A stretch of 33,094 nucleotides of DNA from Rhodothermales bacterium (lineage in GTDB: Bacteria; Bacteroidota; Rhodothermia; Rhodothermales; Bin80). Below are positions 8,935 to 17,090 of the stretch, one piece after another. The position numbers and the translations under genes were made by a program. The notes beneath the pieces are model-generated. The model worked only from the letters and a program-made list of their open reading frames with translations. It was not told the origin of the DNA and searched no databases. Position 1 is the stretch's first letter. Every line of letters begins with the position of its first letter. The stretch is from the NCBI GenBank assembly GCA_012271205.1, contig JAAXGT010000045.1, positions 1 to 33,094 of the forward strand, read 5' to 3'.

Positions 8935-9147
8935 ATGCTAGGCGGATTATTTGCAAAATACATGGCGGGCCAGATCGACGAGCCCCTGTGGAAGAAGTTC
9001 ATGTCGGCGGTGGACGCCAAGGAATCCACCCCCCGCGAGCGCATGGCACTCATTGCGTTTATGCATGACGTGCTGACATCTCCTGCGGGACGTGGTAAAC
9101 AAAGACTGCAACTTAACCGCCTGCTGGCAGAGACGGCAAAGGTGTAA
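8935..9147 (+). CDS. small orphan protein (70 aa) behind a sigma-54 promoter
   Basis: I do not recognise the family. The 70-residue product is soluble and charged, with no signal peptide or membrane helix. It reads as two or three short helices (MLGGLFAKYMAGQIDEPLWK; TPRERMALIAFMHDVL; RLQLNRLLAETAKV). Codon use (mostly G/C third positions) resembles that of neighbouring genes, which supports real coding. It is preceded by a near-perfect sigma-54 promoter at 8842-8857. An internal ATG (residue 10) is an alternative start. Its last 35 bases overlap, tail to tail, the end of the convergent membrane-protein gene. It may be a small regulator or an adaptor of a sigma-54 response, but this is only inferred from the promoter. 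Confidence 0.65.
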   Translation: MLGGLFAKYMAGQIDEPLWKKFMSAVDAKESTPRERMALIAFMHDVLTSPAGRGKQRLQLNRLLAETAKV

Positions 9148-9940
9148 GCGCCACGAGGCTTCCGTGCCAAGCTACGCGAACTGCCGCACGCAGCAGCATA
9201 AGGACCTGCAATCCAACCGCCAGTATCACGGCTGATCCCATTGTGCCGGCATTCAATGAGCTTTCCAGCGCAATCGAGACGGCCAGAATACCGAGTGCAG
9301 CCGCGGTCCACAAAACATAGGCTCCAGTCATTGGCCAAGCGGCCAAACCGGCCCGTAGCGCGCGACCCAGTCCAACGTCCTGTACTACAAGGGCGGCACG
9401 GGATGCATCGCGCATGAGATTTATCAGCAGCACAGCCAAGACCAGTCCAACCGGAATACCCACCGCTTGCAGGTAGAAGCGGACCGCACCAGGCGCGATT
9501 AGTAGACCCATTGCTTCAATCATGGCGATAAGGCCAGCCAGCACCGCGATGAGCATTGCCAAGTACACGAGACCGATCACGACACTTCTGCCGGCAAAGC
9601 GTCCGGCACCGTGCCAGAAGCCATGGCCGTTGGCAAGCGCGAAACAGAGTCCGACACTGGAAGCCGCATCCCAAACGAGGTAAAGCGGCACGACCCAAAG
9701 CAGATGCAGCGCAACGGTAAACAGGTCGCCACGCGCTTCACGGAAAGTATCGTACCAGAGACCCAATTCGAAACTGCCGGCCAGCAGGCCTTTACTCGAT
9801 CCAGCCGCGTCCTGGATTGCCACGGCAAACGGAATTGCAATCAGAAACGCCATCGCCACCCCGACACCATAAATGATGAGCGTGAGGATCGGCCAGCGAC
9901 GTATCGCCTGCCATCCACATGCGAGCGCTGTACGTGTCAT
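9113..9940 (-). CDS. multipass integral membrane protein of unknown function
   Basis: This 275-residue protein has about six hydrophobic segments. Examples are PILTLIIYGVGVAMAFLIAI near residue 17, LFTVALHLLWVVPLYLVWDA near 73, VVIGLVYLAMLIAVLAGLIA, PVGLVLAVLLINLM, GAYVLWTAAALGILAVSIAL and SAVILAVGLQVLMLLRAAVR near the C-terminus. Hydrophilic loops are short and carry no catalytic motif that I can name. It begins 6 bases after the stop of the M1 aminopeptidase gene, so the two are probably co-transcribed. Its 3' end overlaps the small sigma-54-linked gene by 35 bases on the opposite strand. Family unassigned. Confidence 0.75.
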   Translation of the reverse strand: MTRTALACGWQAIRRWPILTLIIYGVGVAMAFLIAIPFAVAIQDAAGSSKGLLAGSFELGLWYDTFREARGDLFTVALHLLWVVPLYLVWDAASSVGLCFALANGHGFWHGAGRFAGRSVVIGLVYLAMLIAVLAGLIAMIEAMGLLIAPGAVRFYLQAVGIPVGLVLAVLLINLMRDASRAALVVQDVGLGRALRAGLAAWPMTGAYVLWTAAALGILAVSIALESSLNAGTMGSAVILAVGLQVLMLLRAAVRVAWHGSLVALTPLPSLPAGG

Positions 9941-9946
9941 TTCGGC

Positions 9947-11854
9947 TTAAAACAAAAACCCCAGAAGGTGCCAGACGTGCTGCATCCAGGCTGTGCTCTT
10001 GGCCGCGTATTTCAGGGCCAACTTTGGCGACGAGTCCCCTTGGGCCACTATCCGGTTGTTGAGCCAGTGTACGTCGATCGGGTTCTGCTCCAGCCAAGCT
10101 TCCGACACTTGGCCACGCAGCTGAAACGTCTCTTCTTCAGAGACACCGTCCCACTCGTGCATTTCTTCGCGTCCGTTTGTAAACCGAACGCGCAGTACCT
10201 GGGGAAATATGCCATTTCTCAAGCGCCTTACGCGAACGGTGCTCTTGAACGAATAGTCTGGCAACTGGGTTAGGTTCAGCTCTGCCAATTCGTAGTCCAC
10301 TACCGCCGTGCCGTACACATACTGACTGAAGAACCAGTCCAAGTCCTCCTCCGCCACTTCCTCCATCACAGCTTGTACATCGCGCGTGGTCGGATGCCTG
10401 AAACGCCAGCGTTCATAATACGTGCGGAGTCCGCGATCCATCACCGCGCGTCCCAGATACTGCTCTAGCGCACGGAGTACCGTAGCCGCCTTGGAGTATG
10501 TAATACGCCCATAATCGAAATCGTTGCTGTACTTCCAGGACCAAGTAAACAGCGCCCCTCGCTCTGGCGCTGTGCTCAGATACATAAGGCGGTGGGACGG
10601 ACCGTCATCAATGCGCAATCCGGGTAGGTCAAGTACCGAGCCCGGCCCGTATGCTTCATCCATAATCCGTGTCTCCATGTAGGAGTTGACCCCTTCGTCC
10701 AGCCAGGCCTCTTCGAATTCGTTATTAGCCAACATTCCATAGAAGTACTGGTGCCCAAACTCGTGGATTGTAACAAGCTCTGGCATGCGCACCCAAGACG
10801 GCATAATCTGCAAGGTGCCACAGGTTATGAGCGTGGGGTACTCCATGCCATTGCTGCCACCAACCCCGTCCACGAGCGTGAGCGTGGTGTATGGATACGG
10901 CCCTATGATTTCATCAAAGGCCTCCAAGGCAATCCTTGCAGCCTTAAAATGTCGCTCAGCCTGCCGTGCATGCTCTGGCTGCATGAGCAGCCGCAAATTC
11001 ACATGGCGCCAAGTGGTCGTGAATTCGCGAAAGACGGGGCTTGCCGTCCAGGCAAAGTCATGCACATCCTCTGCGTAATAGCGCAGTGTCCTGACGTCTG
11101 GCGAGTCGTGGGCATGGGTGCGTACACCGGTAGCCCCTACGACGTAATCCGGAGGCACATGGATGGTGATGTCGTAGATGCCAAAGTCCGCATAGAATTC
11201 GCTGTTTGCGTGAAATTGATGCGTATTCCAGCGACCACGTGGTGCATCAACTGGGACGTACCGCTGGCCTGGTATTTCATACACACCCAGTTTAGGGAAC
11301 CACTGCGCTACCATGAAAAACAGGCTGCCATCGTCCTTTTCCATCCAGCCAGTGCGCGCGACAATCTGGGGCAGGGAGGCCTCAAAGGTTACATCCAGTA
11401 TTATGCTGTCACCGGGCTGCACTGGATTTGGGAGCGGCAATGCCGCCACCGTGTAATCATCAGGATTACCGTCATCGGGTCGGATGAACATGAGCGAGTC
11501 CAAGAGATTCTCACCGCGCACAGCCAATCCAGTGATGTTTATTGCACCATGGTTGCTGTCGGAAGCCGAAAATCCCCGGTGCATGCCACCGCTCTCGCGC
11601 ATGAACGTAGTGTTGGCATCCCGAAAGGCATTGAGGTAGAGATGAAACTGTAGCGTGTCGACGGGAACGCGATCGGGATTTCGCCACTGAAGCTGCCCGG
11701 AACCCTCAATGGTGCGAGTTGCGGGCCTTAGTGTCACCTCCAGCGTATAACGCACGCGCAATTCGCTCTGGGGTTCATCAAAGGTGGTGGGCCGCTGCGC
11801 TGAAGCGAGTGTAGTAAGTGTACAAGCAACAAGTAGCACCAGAAAACTGCGCAT
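9947..11854 (-). CDS. secreted M1-family zinc aminopeptidase
   Basis: This 635-residue exported protein has a Sec signal peptide (MRSFLVLLVACTLTTLASAQ, cleavage expected after SA at about residue 19). An N-terminal beta domain is followed by the M1 catalytic domain. The zinc site is complete: His364-Glu365-Phe-Gly-His368 and Glu387, an HExxH-x18-E pattern (IHEFGHQYFYG ... AWLDEG). The substrate-anchoring GxMEN motif appears as SNGMEYP (334-340), a variant seen in secreted M1 relatives. Family members remove N-terminal amino acids from peptides. I chose the ATG at 11852-11854 because it begins the signal peptide; the frame stays open further upstream without family features. It precedes a membrane-protein gene by 6 bases and is divergent from hisE. 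Confidence 0.9.
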   Translation of the reverse strand: MRSFLVLLVACTLTTLASAQRPTTFDEPQSELRVRYTLEVTLRPATRTIEGSGQLQWRNPDRVPVDTLQFHLYLNAFRDANTTFMRESGGMHRGFSASDSNHGAINITGLAVRGENLLDSLMFIRPDDGNPDDYTVAALPLPNPVQPGDSIILDVTFEASLPQIVARTGWMEKDDGSLFFMVAQWFPKLGVYEIPGQRYVPVDAPRGRWNTHQFHANSEFYADFGIYDITIHVPPDYVVGATGVRTHAHDSPDVRTLRYYAEDVHDFAWTASPVFREFTTTWRHVNLRLLMQPEHARQAERHFKAARIALEAFDEIIGPYPYTTLTLVDGVGGSNGMEYPTLITCGTLQIMPSWVRMPELVTIHEFGHQYFYGMLANNEFEEAWLDEGVNSYMETRIMDEAYGPGSVLDLPGLRIDDGPSHRLMYLSTAPERGALFTWSWKYSNDFDYGRITYSKAATVLRALEQYLGRAVMDRGLRTYYERWRFRHPTTRDVQAVMEEVAEEDLDWFFSQYVYGTAVVDYELAELNLTQLPDYSFKSTVRVRRLRNGIFPQVLRVRFTNGREEMHEWDGVSEEETFQLRGQVSEAWLEQNPIDVHWLNNRIVAQGDSSPKLALKYAAKSTAWMQHVWHLLGFLF

Positions 11855-11935
11855 GGATAAGAGGGAAGCGCTACTGTATTGGTATGTTGCAGTGATTGAT
11901 CCTGGGCCGTGACAGATTACGCTATTTTGAACACC

Positions 11936-12199
11936 ATGAAACGATTCGAAGAGCTGTTTTACGAGCTTCAAGAGAAAGTCCAGGTGCAAGATCCCGATTC
12001 GGGAACGGTTGCAGCGTTGCGGCTTGGCCCACACGGGATAGGCAAGAAAATCCTGGAGGAGGCCGGCGAGGTGTGGATGGCCGCACAGCACGAATCGCCC
12101 GAACGGGCCGCTGAAGAGATTTCACAACTCTTGTACCACATTCAAGTCATGATGCTGGCCTGCAACTTATCACTTGAAGACGTCTACCGCCACCTGTAG
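11936..12199 (+). CDS. hisE: phosphoribosyl-ATP pyrophosphatase HisE
   Basis: The 87-residue protein hydrolyses phosphoribosyl-ATP to phosphoribosyl-AMP and pyrophosphate, step 2 of histidine synthesis. It shows the MazG-like all-alpha fold motifs [14 protein letters not shown] and [18 protein letters not shown], which supply the acidic metal ligands. I chose ATG 11936 because it starts the conserved [15 protein letters not shown]; a GTG at 11909 is possible. The gene is a free-standing hisE rather than the hisIE fusion common in Bacteroidota. It is followed 19 bases later by hisG. A plausible sigma-70 promoter (TTGATC, 16 bases, TACGCT) lies just before it, leaving a very short leader. Confidence 0.92.
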   Translation: MKRFEELFYELQEKVQVQDPDSGTVAALRLGPHGIGKKILEEAGEVWMAAQHESPERAAEEISQLLYHIQVMMLACNLSLEDVYRHL

Positions 12200-12218
12200 A
12201 TCATCGTGTTTCAACAAG

Positions 12219-13067
12219 ATGCTTCAAATTGCCTTACCGAACAAGGGCGCCCTCACAGGGGGCGCCGTCGAACTCATTCAGGCGGCTGGTTACCGCTGCG
12301 CGCGTTCGAACAGAGAGCTGCTCGTACGCGATGCCGAAAATGAAACGACGTTCTACTTTCTCCGGCCGCGCGACATTGCGACTTATGTCAACAACGGTGT
12401 TCTGGATCTAGGGATTACGGGGCGCGACATGCTGATCGATTCCCAGGCGAGCGTGGAGGAGCTCTTGCCGCTGGGCTTCGGCCGGGCACGGCTATGCTAT
12501 GCCGCCCCCCGAAACAGCAACCTGCTGCTGGAGGGCTTCAGCGGACTGCGCATCGCGACTTCGTTTACACGACTTGTAGCACGGGATCTTGAGCGCCGCG
12601 GCATTCAGGCTACGCTGGTACATCTTGACGGCGCCGTTGAGATCGCCATTCAGTTGGGCGTCGCTGACGCCATTGCGGATTTGGTGCAGACCGGCCGAAC
12701 GCTTGAGGAAGCCCATCTTTCAGTCGTGGGCCAGCCCATTCTGACCACAGAAGCCATTTTGATTGCCCGCTCTCATGCGGTGGCGGACACACAGCCGGTG
12801 CATTTGTTCTTGCAACGCATCCGCGGCATACTCTTGGCCCGGGAATATATTATGGTGGAGTATGACTGTCCCCGCACATCCTTGGACGCAGCGTGTACGA
12901 TTACTCCAGGGATTGAATCCCCCACGCTTGCACCGCTAAGCAACCCGGATTGGGTATCGGTCAAGGCCATGGCGAAGCGAAAGGAAACTAACCAGATTAT
13001 GGATGCGCTCCAAGAAATTGGAGCCAAAGGCATACTGGTCACCGAAATCCGAACCTGTCGCATTTAA
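12219..13067 (+). CDS. hisG: ATP phosphoribosyltransferase HisG, long form
   Basis: The 282-residue enzyme joins ATP and PRPP to make phosphoribosyl-ATP, the first committed and histidine-inhibited step of the pathway. The N-terminus is typical (LQIALPNKGALTGGAVELIQ), and a periplasmic-binding-like catalytic core follows. The PRPP loop appears as DLVQTGRTL. The C-terminal about 75 residues (ending IGAKGILVTEIRTCRI) form the ACT-like regulatory domain of the long form, so no HisZ partner should be needed. I chose ATG 12219 because it begins the conserved sequence. The hisE-hisG order and the core ILLAREYIMVEYDCPRTSLD resemble the actinobacterial arrangement (hisE next to hisG in Mycobacterium tuberculosis). 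Confidence 0.95.
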   Translation: MLQIALPNKGALTGGAVELIQAAGYRCARSNRELLVRDAENETTFYFLRPRDIATYVNNGVLDLGITGRDMLIDSQASVEELLPLGFGRARLCYAAPRNSNLLLEGFSGLRIATSFTRLVARDLERRGIQATLVHLDGAVEIAIQLGVADAIADLVQTGRTLEEAHLSVVGQPILTTEAILIARSHAVADTQPVHLFLQRIRGILLAREYIMVEYDCPRTSLDAACTITPGIESPTLAPLSNPDWVSVKAMAKRKETNQIMDALQEIGAKGILVTEIRTCRI

Positions 13068-13080
13068 CGGCACCGTAAAT

Positions 13081-13956
13081 ATGCTTCGCTCTTTCGCCAT
13101 GGCTCTACTGGGCATAACAGGGGTGGTCGCATGCAGCGAACCGCCATCCCTGGAATCTCAATTGACGGACATTACCAGCCGCCATTCGGCGGCAACGGTT
13201 GCGGTTGCTGTGCGGGATCACGGGGTTAACGTGGATATCCTTAGTGATCGGCCGTTTCATGCAGCGAGTACCATGAAAGTCCCGGTCATGATTGAGGCTT
13301 GGCGACGCGCCAGATCGGGATCCCTGAATTTGAGCATGCCGCTGATAATCAAGAACGAATTCCGTTCGATAGTGGACAGCTCGATGTACCATATCGAAGA
13401 CGATACGGACGACGCGATTTATGAGCGGCTGGGCGAGACGATGACCGTGACCGAGCTCATTTACCAGATGATTACGGTTTCGTCCAATCTGGCCACCAAC
13501 CTTCTTATTGACTACCTCGGCGCTGATGCTATACAGCAGACCGTCGATTCGCTGGGCGCGCCAGGCATGCGGGTTTTGCGCGGTGTCGAAGACTTGAAGG
13601 CGTTTGATCTCGGGCTGAGCAATGAGACTACGGCCGCGGCGCTGGCGCGTCTCATGGAAGTCATCATGCTCGGCCAAGCCGTGGATCCGACGGCGGACCG
13701 CTCCATGGTGGACGTTATGCTCGATGCCGCATTCAATGAGATGATCCCTGCGGGCCTACCTGATGGTGTCCGGGTGGCACACAAGACCGGGCAAATCACG
13801 CGCATTCACCACGATGCCGCAATTGTTTATCCGCCGGATGCAGAACCATACGTACTGGTCATCCTGATTGAGGGGCTAGAAGATGACGTGTTGTCAGCGA
13901 CCTTGGGCGCCGATATCGCGCGCACGGTACACACCTCACTGCGTTCCGGCAGCTGA
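13081..13956 (+). CDS. class A beta-lactamase-like serine hydrolase, lipoprotein
   Basis: This 291-residue protein has a lipoprotein signal (LRSFAMALLGITGVVAC, Cys18). The penicillin-recognising fold shows the nucleophile motif Ser63-Thr-Met-Lys66 (AASTMKVP), the SxN motif Ser134-Ser-Asn136 (VSSNLATN) and Lys235-Thr-Gly237 (AHKTGQI). A glutamate at 170 (RGVEDLKAFD) may stand in for the omega-loop Glu166, but the spacing R-x-x-E and the lack of the usual ExxLN are unusual. It may hydrolyse beta-lactams poorly or act on another amide or ester. I chose ATG 13081 because it starts the signal peptide; the frame extends upstream inside hisG. It begins 13 bases after the hisG stop, so it may be co-transcribed. 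Confidence 0.85.
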   Translation: MLRSFAMALLGITGVVACSEPPSLESQLTDITSRHSAATVAVAVRDHGVNVDILSDRPFHAASTMKVPVMIEAWRRARSGSLNLSMPLIIKNEFRSIVDSSMYHIEDDTDDAIYERLGETMTVTELIYQMITVSSNLATNLLIDYLGADAIQQTVDSLGAPGMRVLRGVEDLKAFDLGLSNETTAAALARLMEVIMLGQAVDPTADRSMVDVMLDAAFNEMIPAGLPDGVRVAHKTGQITRIHHDAAIVYPPDAEPYVLVILIEGLEDDVLSATLGADIARTVHTSLRSGS

Positions 13957-14352
13957 CTGAGGATAGTGAGATAGTGACCGTAGTCCAGCACTGCCTTACG
14001 GACGCGGCCTGTGAGGGTTTGCTGGGTTATGTACGCAGCGATGCCGATGTGGTGTGACGTAGCCATTTTCTGCGGCTGTCTCAGTTGCAGGCGAGAATCA
14101 GATACCCGAGTGTTCGGATTGGGGGCGAGGGAAATATCCCGTGGGCTACAATTGTATCGGTACCGATTTTGGCATAGAGAATGGTTCGATACTCGCCCCC
14201 GTCACATCGCAGGCCCACCGGTCTATTTGACCTATCGCAGGTTCGCAGGCAGATATTGTGTTTCCGGACAGTCTGAACGCAGTTGCTACATTTATCAGGA
14301 TCTTCGCGAAGCTCGGTTCCACTGGCGGCTTTCCCACTCCCAATTGCACTGT
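13957..14352. other. intergenic region with inverted repeats next to a restriction gene
   Basis: No gene is supported in these 396 bases. They hold a 9-base perfect inverted repeat, gggggcgag (14121-14129) and ctcgccccc (14192-14200). Inside it lies a 12-base perfect palindrome, atcggtaccgat (14156-14167). The structure sits between the beta-lactamase-like gene and the 3' end of the restriction gene and may be a terminator, a small mobile-element remnant or an island boundary. Confidence 0.5.
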
Positions 14353-16855
14353 TTAGCGCACCGAACCCAGCGATCCCTGCCGGGCAGCGGCTTCCAGCGA
14401 ACTGTCCGAACTCTTTACAATCACCTCCAGCCTTTCATACTGGTCCATCATCCATTGCGCAATTGCGAACCAGTTTGCATCGTTTTCGTAGTTGCGCGGC
14501 AGCGTGGCGGCAATGGACCTTCCTTCACCAGCTTCTTTTTCCACGTCTTCATCCAGCTGTTGGTCACTCATCTGGTCGCAAATCATCCGGGAATATTGCA
14601 CCATCTTCATTTTACGCCCCCTTGCACTGGTATAAGCCCTCCCCCCCTTTACATAGAGCCACGCTTTCTCGGGAATTCCAAAGTAGATTCCAATACGGTC
14701 TCCGGCCGTGTTCAGCGCGCTGGTCCACTGATTTCCTCCTTTCCAACCATCCTTTTGCCCCGGTACGCCTCCGGTGTGCTCTTTGAAGAATCTCCAGAAG
14801 TCTTGAATCTGGTTGGGCCTATCTAACTGTACCTCTACATCGACACTGCATCTTTTCCCCATTGCCCGGCAGCGCTTGGCAGCACCTTCGAAACTGCCAC
14901 CATACGGGTACACCACGTATTTCTCATGGCCTGGCACGGCATGCATAAGAAGGCGACGTACCTTTTGGCCTGGTGGATATGTGCTGGCAGGGTGCACGTT
15001 TGTGGTTATCGCCTCTCCAGACAGCCTGTCAGCATTTGCAGGATCCATACTCAAGAGTACCCCTACCCTACTACCCCAAGCACCATTTTGTATGCGTGTG
15101 ACTCCACGTGCCAAGTGCCACCGTTAATACGCCACCTGAGGACTTCATTCATTGGCTTTGGCCTTACTGGGTCACTCCAAGGCCACCGGTCCAGAACCCT
15201 TCTCGCAAGACATTCAGCTCTTCGCTCAAGCGCCTCCCTATCCCACCGGTCCTCATCTGCGATGCGCCGTGTCAGCCCGATTGGGTTGTTCTCATAATCT
15301 TTCCGCTTCTGATCGAACGGGCGTGCTCCCATCCTTGAATTTGTAACATCACCACTGAGTGTCAGGTTTGGAAGTCGGTTGCAGTACTCTCCGTGCAACT
15401 CTTCTGCATCTTCTCCCAGATCGTCCCTCCATTCAGGTGTAAGCGTCCGCGGCATAATATGCTCAATAGTCAAGGTACTCCGGGCCGGAGCTGCATCCCC
15501 GTGCTCGGCCTCCATCAACGCGCAAAGAATCGCAGACGCCGTGCGGGTAGCACTGCCCCCGTAAGCTTTGCGGCTTCTCACTCCTTGACAAACCTTCGCA
15601 CCGTCCGGAACTCCAACAGACTGATTCCGGAGCCCGCTAATCTGTCCTCGCCAGAATTCCACGTAATCATCATCCGGTGACAAAGTGGTATGTGCCAGAC
15701 GCACAAAGGCGGTATTTAATCCATGCGTCGGCCGGTTCGCCAGCCATAACCGAGTGGTCCACGAAGAAATCAGGGCGAACACCTCACTCAGCACAGCATC
15801 TGTCGCTCCTGAAATACCACGATCAGCATCATTTAGAAGCCTCAGCGTCAACGGCCGATGACTGTCAATTCCCATTGAGCGTAAGTGAGCGAGTTCTCTT
15901 TCAACCTTCGAATTCTTATGCTTTCCAGCCGTGCCCGTGAGAATCCCATACAGACGAGCCAATTTTGCAAGCTCCTCAAAAAAACCCTTCATATTCTCCG
16001 TATTCTCCGTTCTACCCGTCTTAATCGCCCACCGCCGAAGTCCCGCATATGTTTCACTTTCGGATCTTGTGGAACCGGTACGCCAACGCAGTACGCCCCG
16101 AAGAAACGTGTCGACCAGTTCGGTTGAGTCCCGCGCATTAAGCGCAGCTTCAATGTTGCGCCAATGAGTGTCGTGAAGATCTTGCTGATCATCTCCTGGC
16201 AGTCCCATGAGTAGCCAATTCTTGACCTTCTCACTTTCCGTCAGCGGGCGACCTGTAGCGTTCAGGCTTTCAAAAACCTGCTGCGGATCCTCTACGCTAT
16301 CCAGCCCGATACTAACCACCCGAAATCGGTCGAGGCCAGTAAGCAGTTTCCCCACATCATTCTGAGCAACAAAGCGACGAATTATTCTCCATGCCTGGGT
16401 CACCGCACCAGCGCCTTCCGGGCTACCCTCCAGAATCCGGCGATACTCCTCTTCCTCTCCATCCTGAAGTTTTAACTTCCGTAACTTCGTTCGTGGCGCG
16501 TCTGGATTGGTCAGCCTTGCCCTGAAAATGACTGGGCGGGTCCAATCGCGATAATTGCCGTCAAGGCCAAGTTTTTCTGCAATGCATGCCAATAAAATGC
16601 TGACGGTAGCCAACCGCTGCTGGCCATCGACTACGCGAATCTCAGGGATTACGCCAGCAGGGCCATGCCCATGAAACGTAATAAGGGTTCCCCATAATGA
16701 GATTTATTGTCGCCGGCATCTGCTGTAGCCACGAGATCCTCAAGCAGTCGTTCAATGTCGGATTTCCCCCACCAGTAACGGCGCTGCCAGCGAGGCACAA
16801 CGTATTGGACCTGCCGGTTCAGAAGCTGCAGGAAATCAATTTGCTGGGCTTGCAT
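14353..16855 (-). pseudogene. GmrSD-type (DUF262/DUF1524) modification-dependent restriction protein, broken by two frameshifts
   Basis: Three adjacent frames form one ancestral protein of about 834 residues. Segment 1 (16855 to about 16694) starts MQAQQIDFLQLLNRQVQYVV and carries the DUF262 entry PRWQRRYWW, ending in SHYG. After a one-base shift at 16690-16693, segment 2 continues with GTLITFHGHGPAGVIPEIRV and the DUF262 core VVDGQQRLATV. It runs to 15063 through the DUF1524 nuclease-like domain (TIEHIMPRTL, NRLPNLTLSG, RPFDQKRKDYENNPIG). A second one-base shift at 15066-15068 leads to segment 3 (to 14353), with MDPANADRLSGEA and a DUF4268-like end (DRIGIYFGIPEKAWLYV, WMMDQYERLEVIV). GmrSD proteins cut DNA with modified (for example glucosylated) cytosines using NTP. 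As written, no full-length product is made; 15063-16613 and 14353-15048 could be read as separate fragments. A sequencing error is an alternative explanation. Confidence 0.85.
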
Positions 16856-16937
16856 AATGCATTTCGATTGCGTGGTTCAGCTGGGCCCCTCTGTTAACGA
16901 AGACCCTTTTGCTACATACATCGCTCGTTGGCCATTT

Positions 16938-17016
16938 GTGTGAAGCTAAAGAATTGGTGAGCCTCACTCTTCCGACCAAGTAGCGAAAGCATTCCTTCAT
17001 CGCATTAGTTTCACAC
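16938..17016. repeat. 12-base inverted repeat (11/12) around 55 bases
   Basis: The arms are gtgtgaagctaa (16938-16949) and ttagtttcacac (17005-17016), complementary at 11 of 12 positions. They lie in the 235-base gap between the start of the restriction gene (16855) and the end of the small membrane protein gene (17091). The spacing is too wide for a normal intrinsic terminator. It may be an operator pair, a small mobile-element remnant or an island edge. Confidence 0.5.
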
Positions 17017-17090
17017 TGCGACAGCCCCGTTACCCGTTGCTTCTTGCACAGCAGCAGTCCGGCTAACTCGCTTGGCCTGACTTTCCCGAG

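Noticed and set aside
10751-11653. 300-codon plus-strand frame inside the M1 aminopeptidase gene
   Set aside because: It is antisense to the zinc-protease coding sequence, and the translation shows no domain.
11855-12091. Upstream extension of the M1 aminopeptidase frame
   Set aside because: It would bury the clear signal peptide starting at 11854 and overlaps the divergent hisE gene.
14011-14826. 271-codon plus-strand frame over the end of the restriction gene
   Set aside because: Its sequence is rich in Cys, His, Arg and Pro with no domain, and it overlaps a recognisable DUF4268-like domain on the other strand.
15048-15114. TTG start at 15114 for the downstream restriction fragment as an independent gene
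   Set aside because: Its first residues (ARGVTRIQNGAWGSR) are an out-of-frame reading of the DUF1524 protein end; sense returns only at VGVLLSMDP, so a frameshift explains it better.
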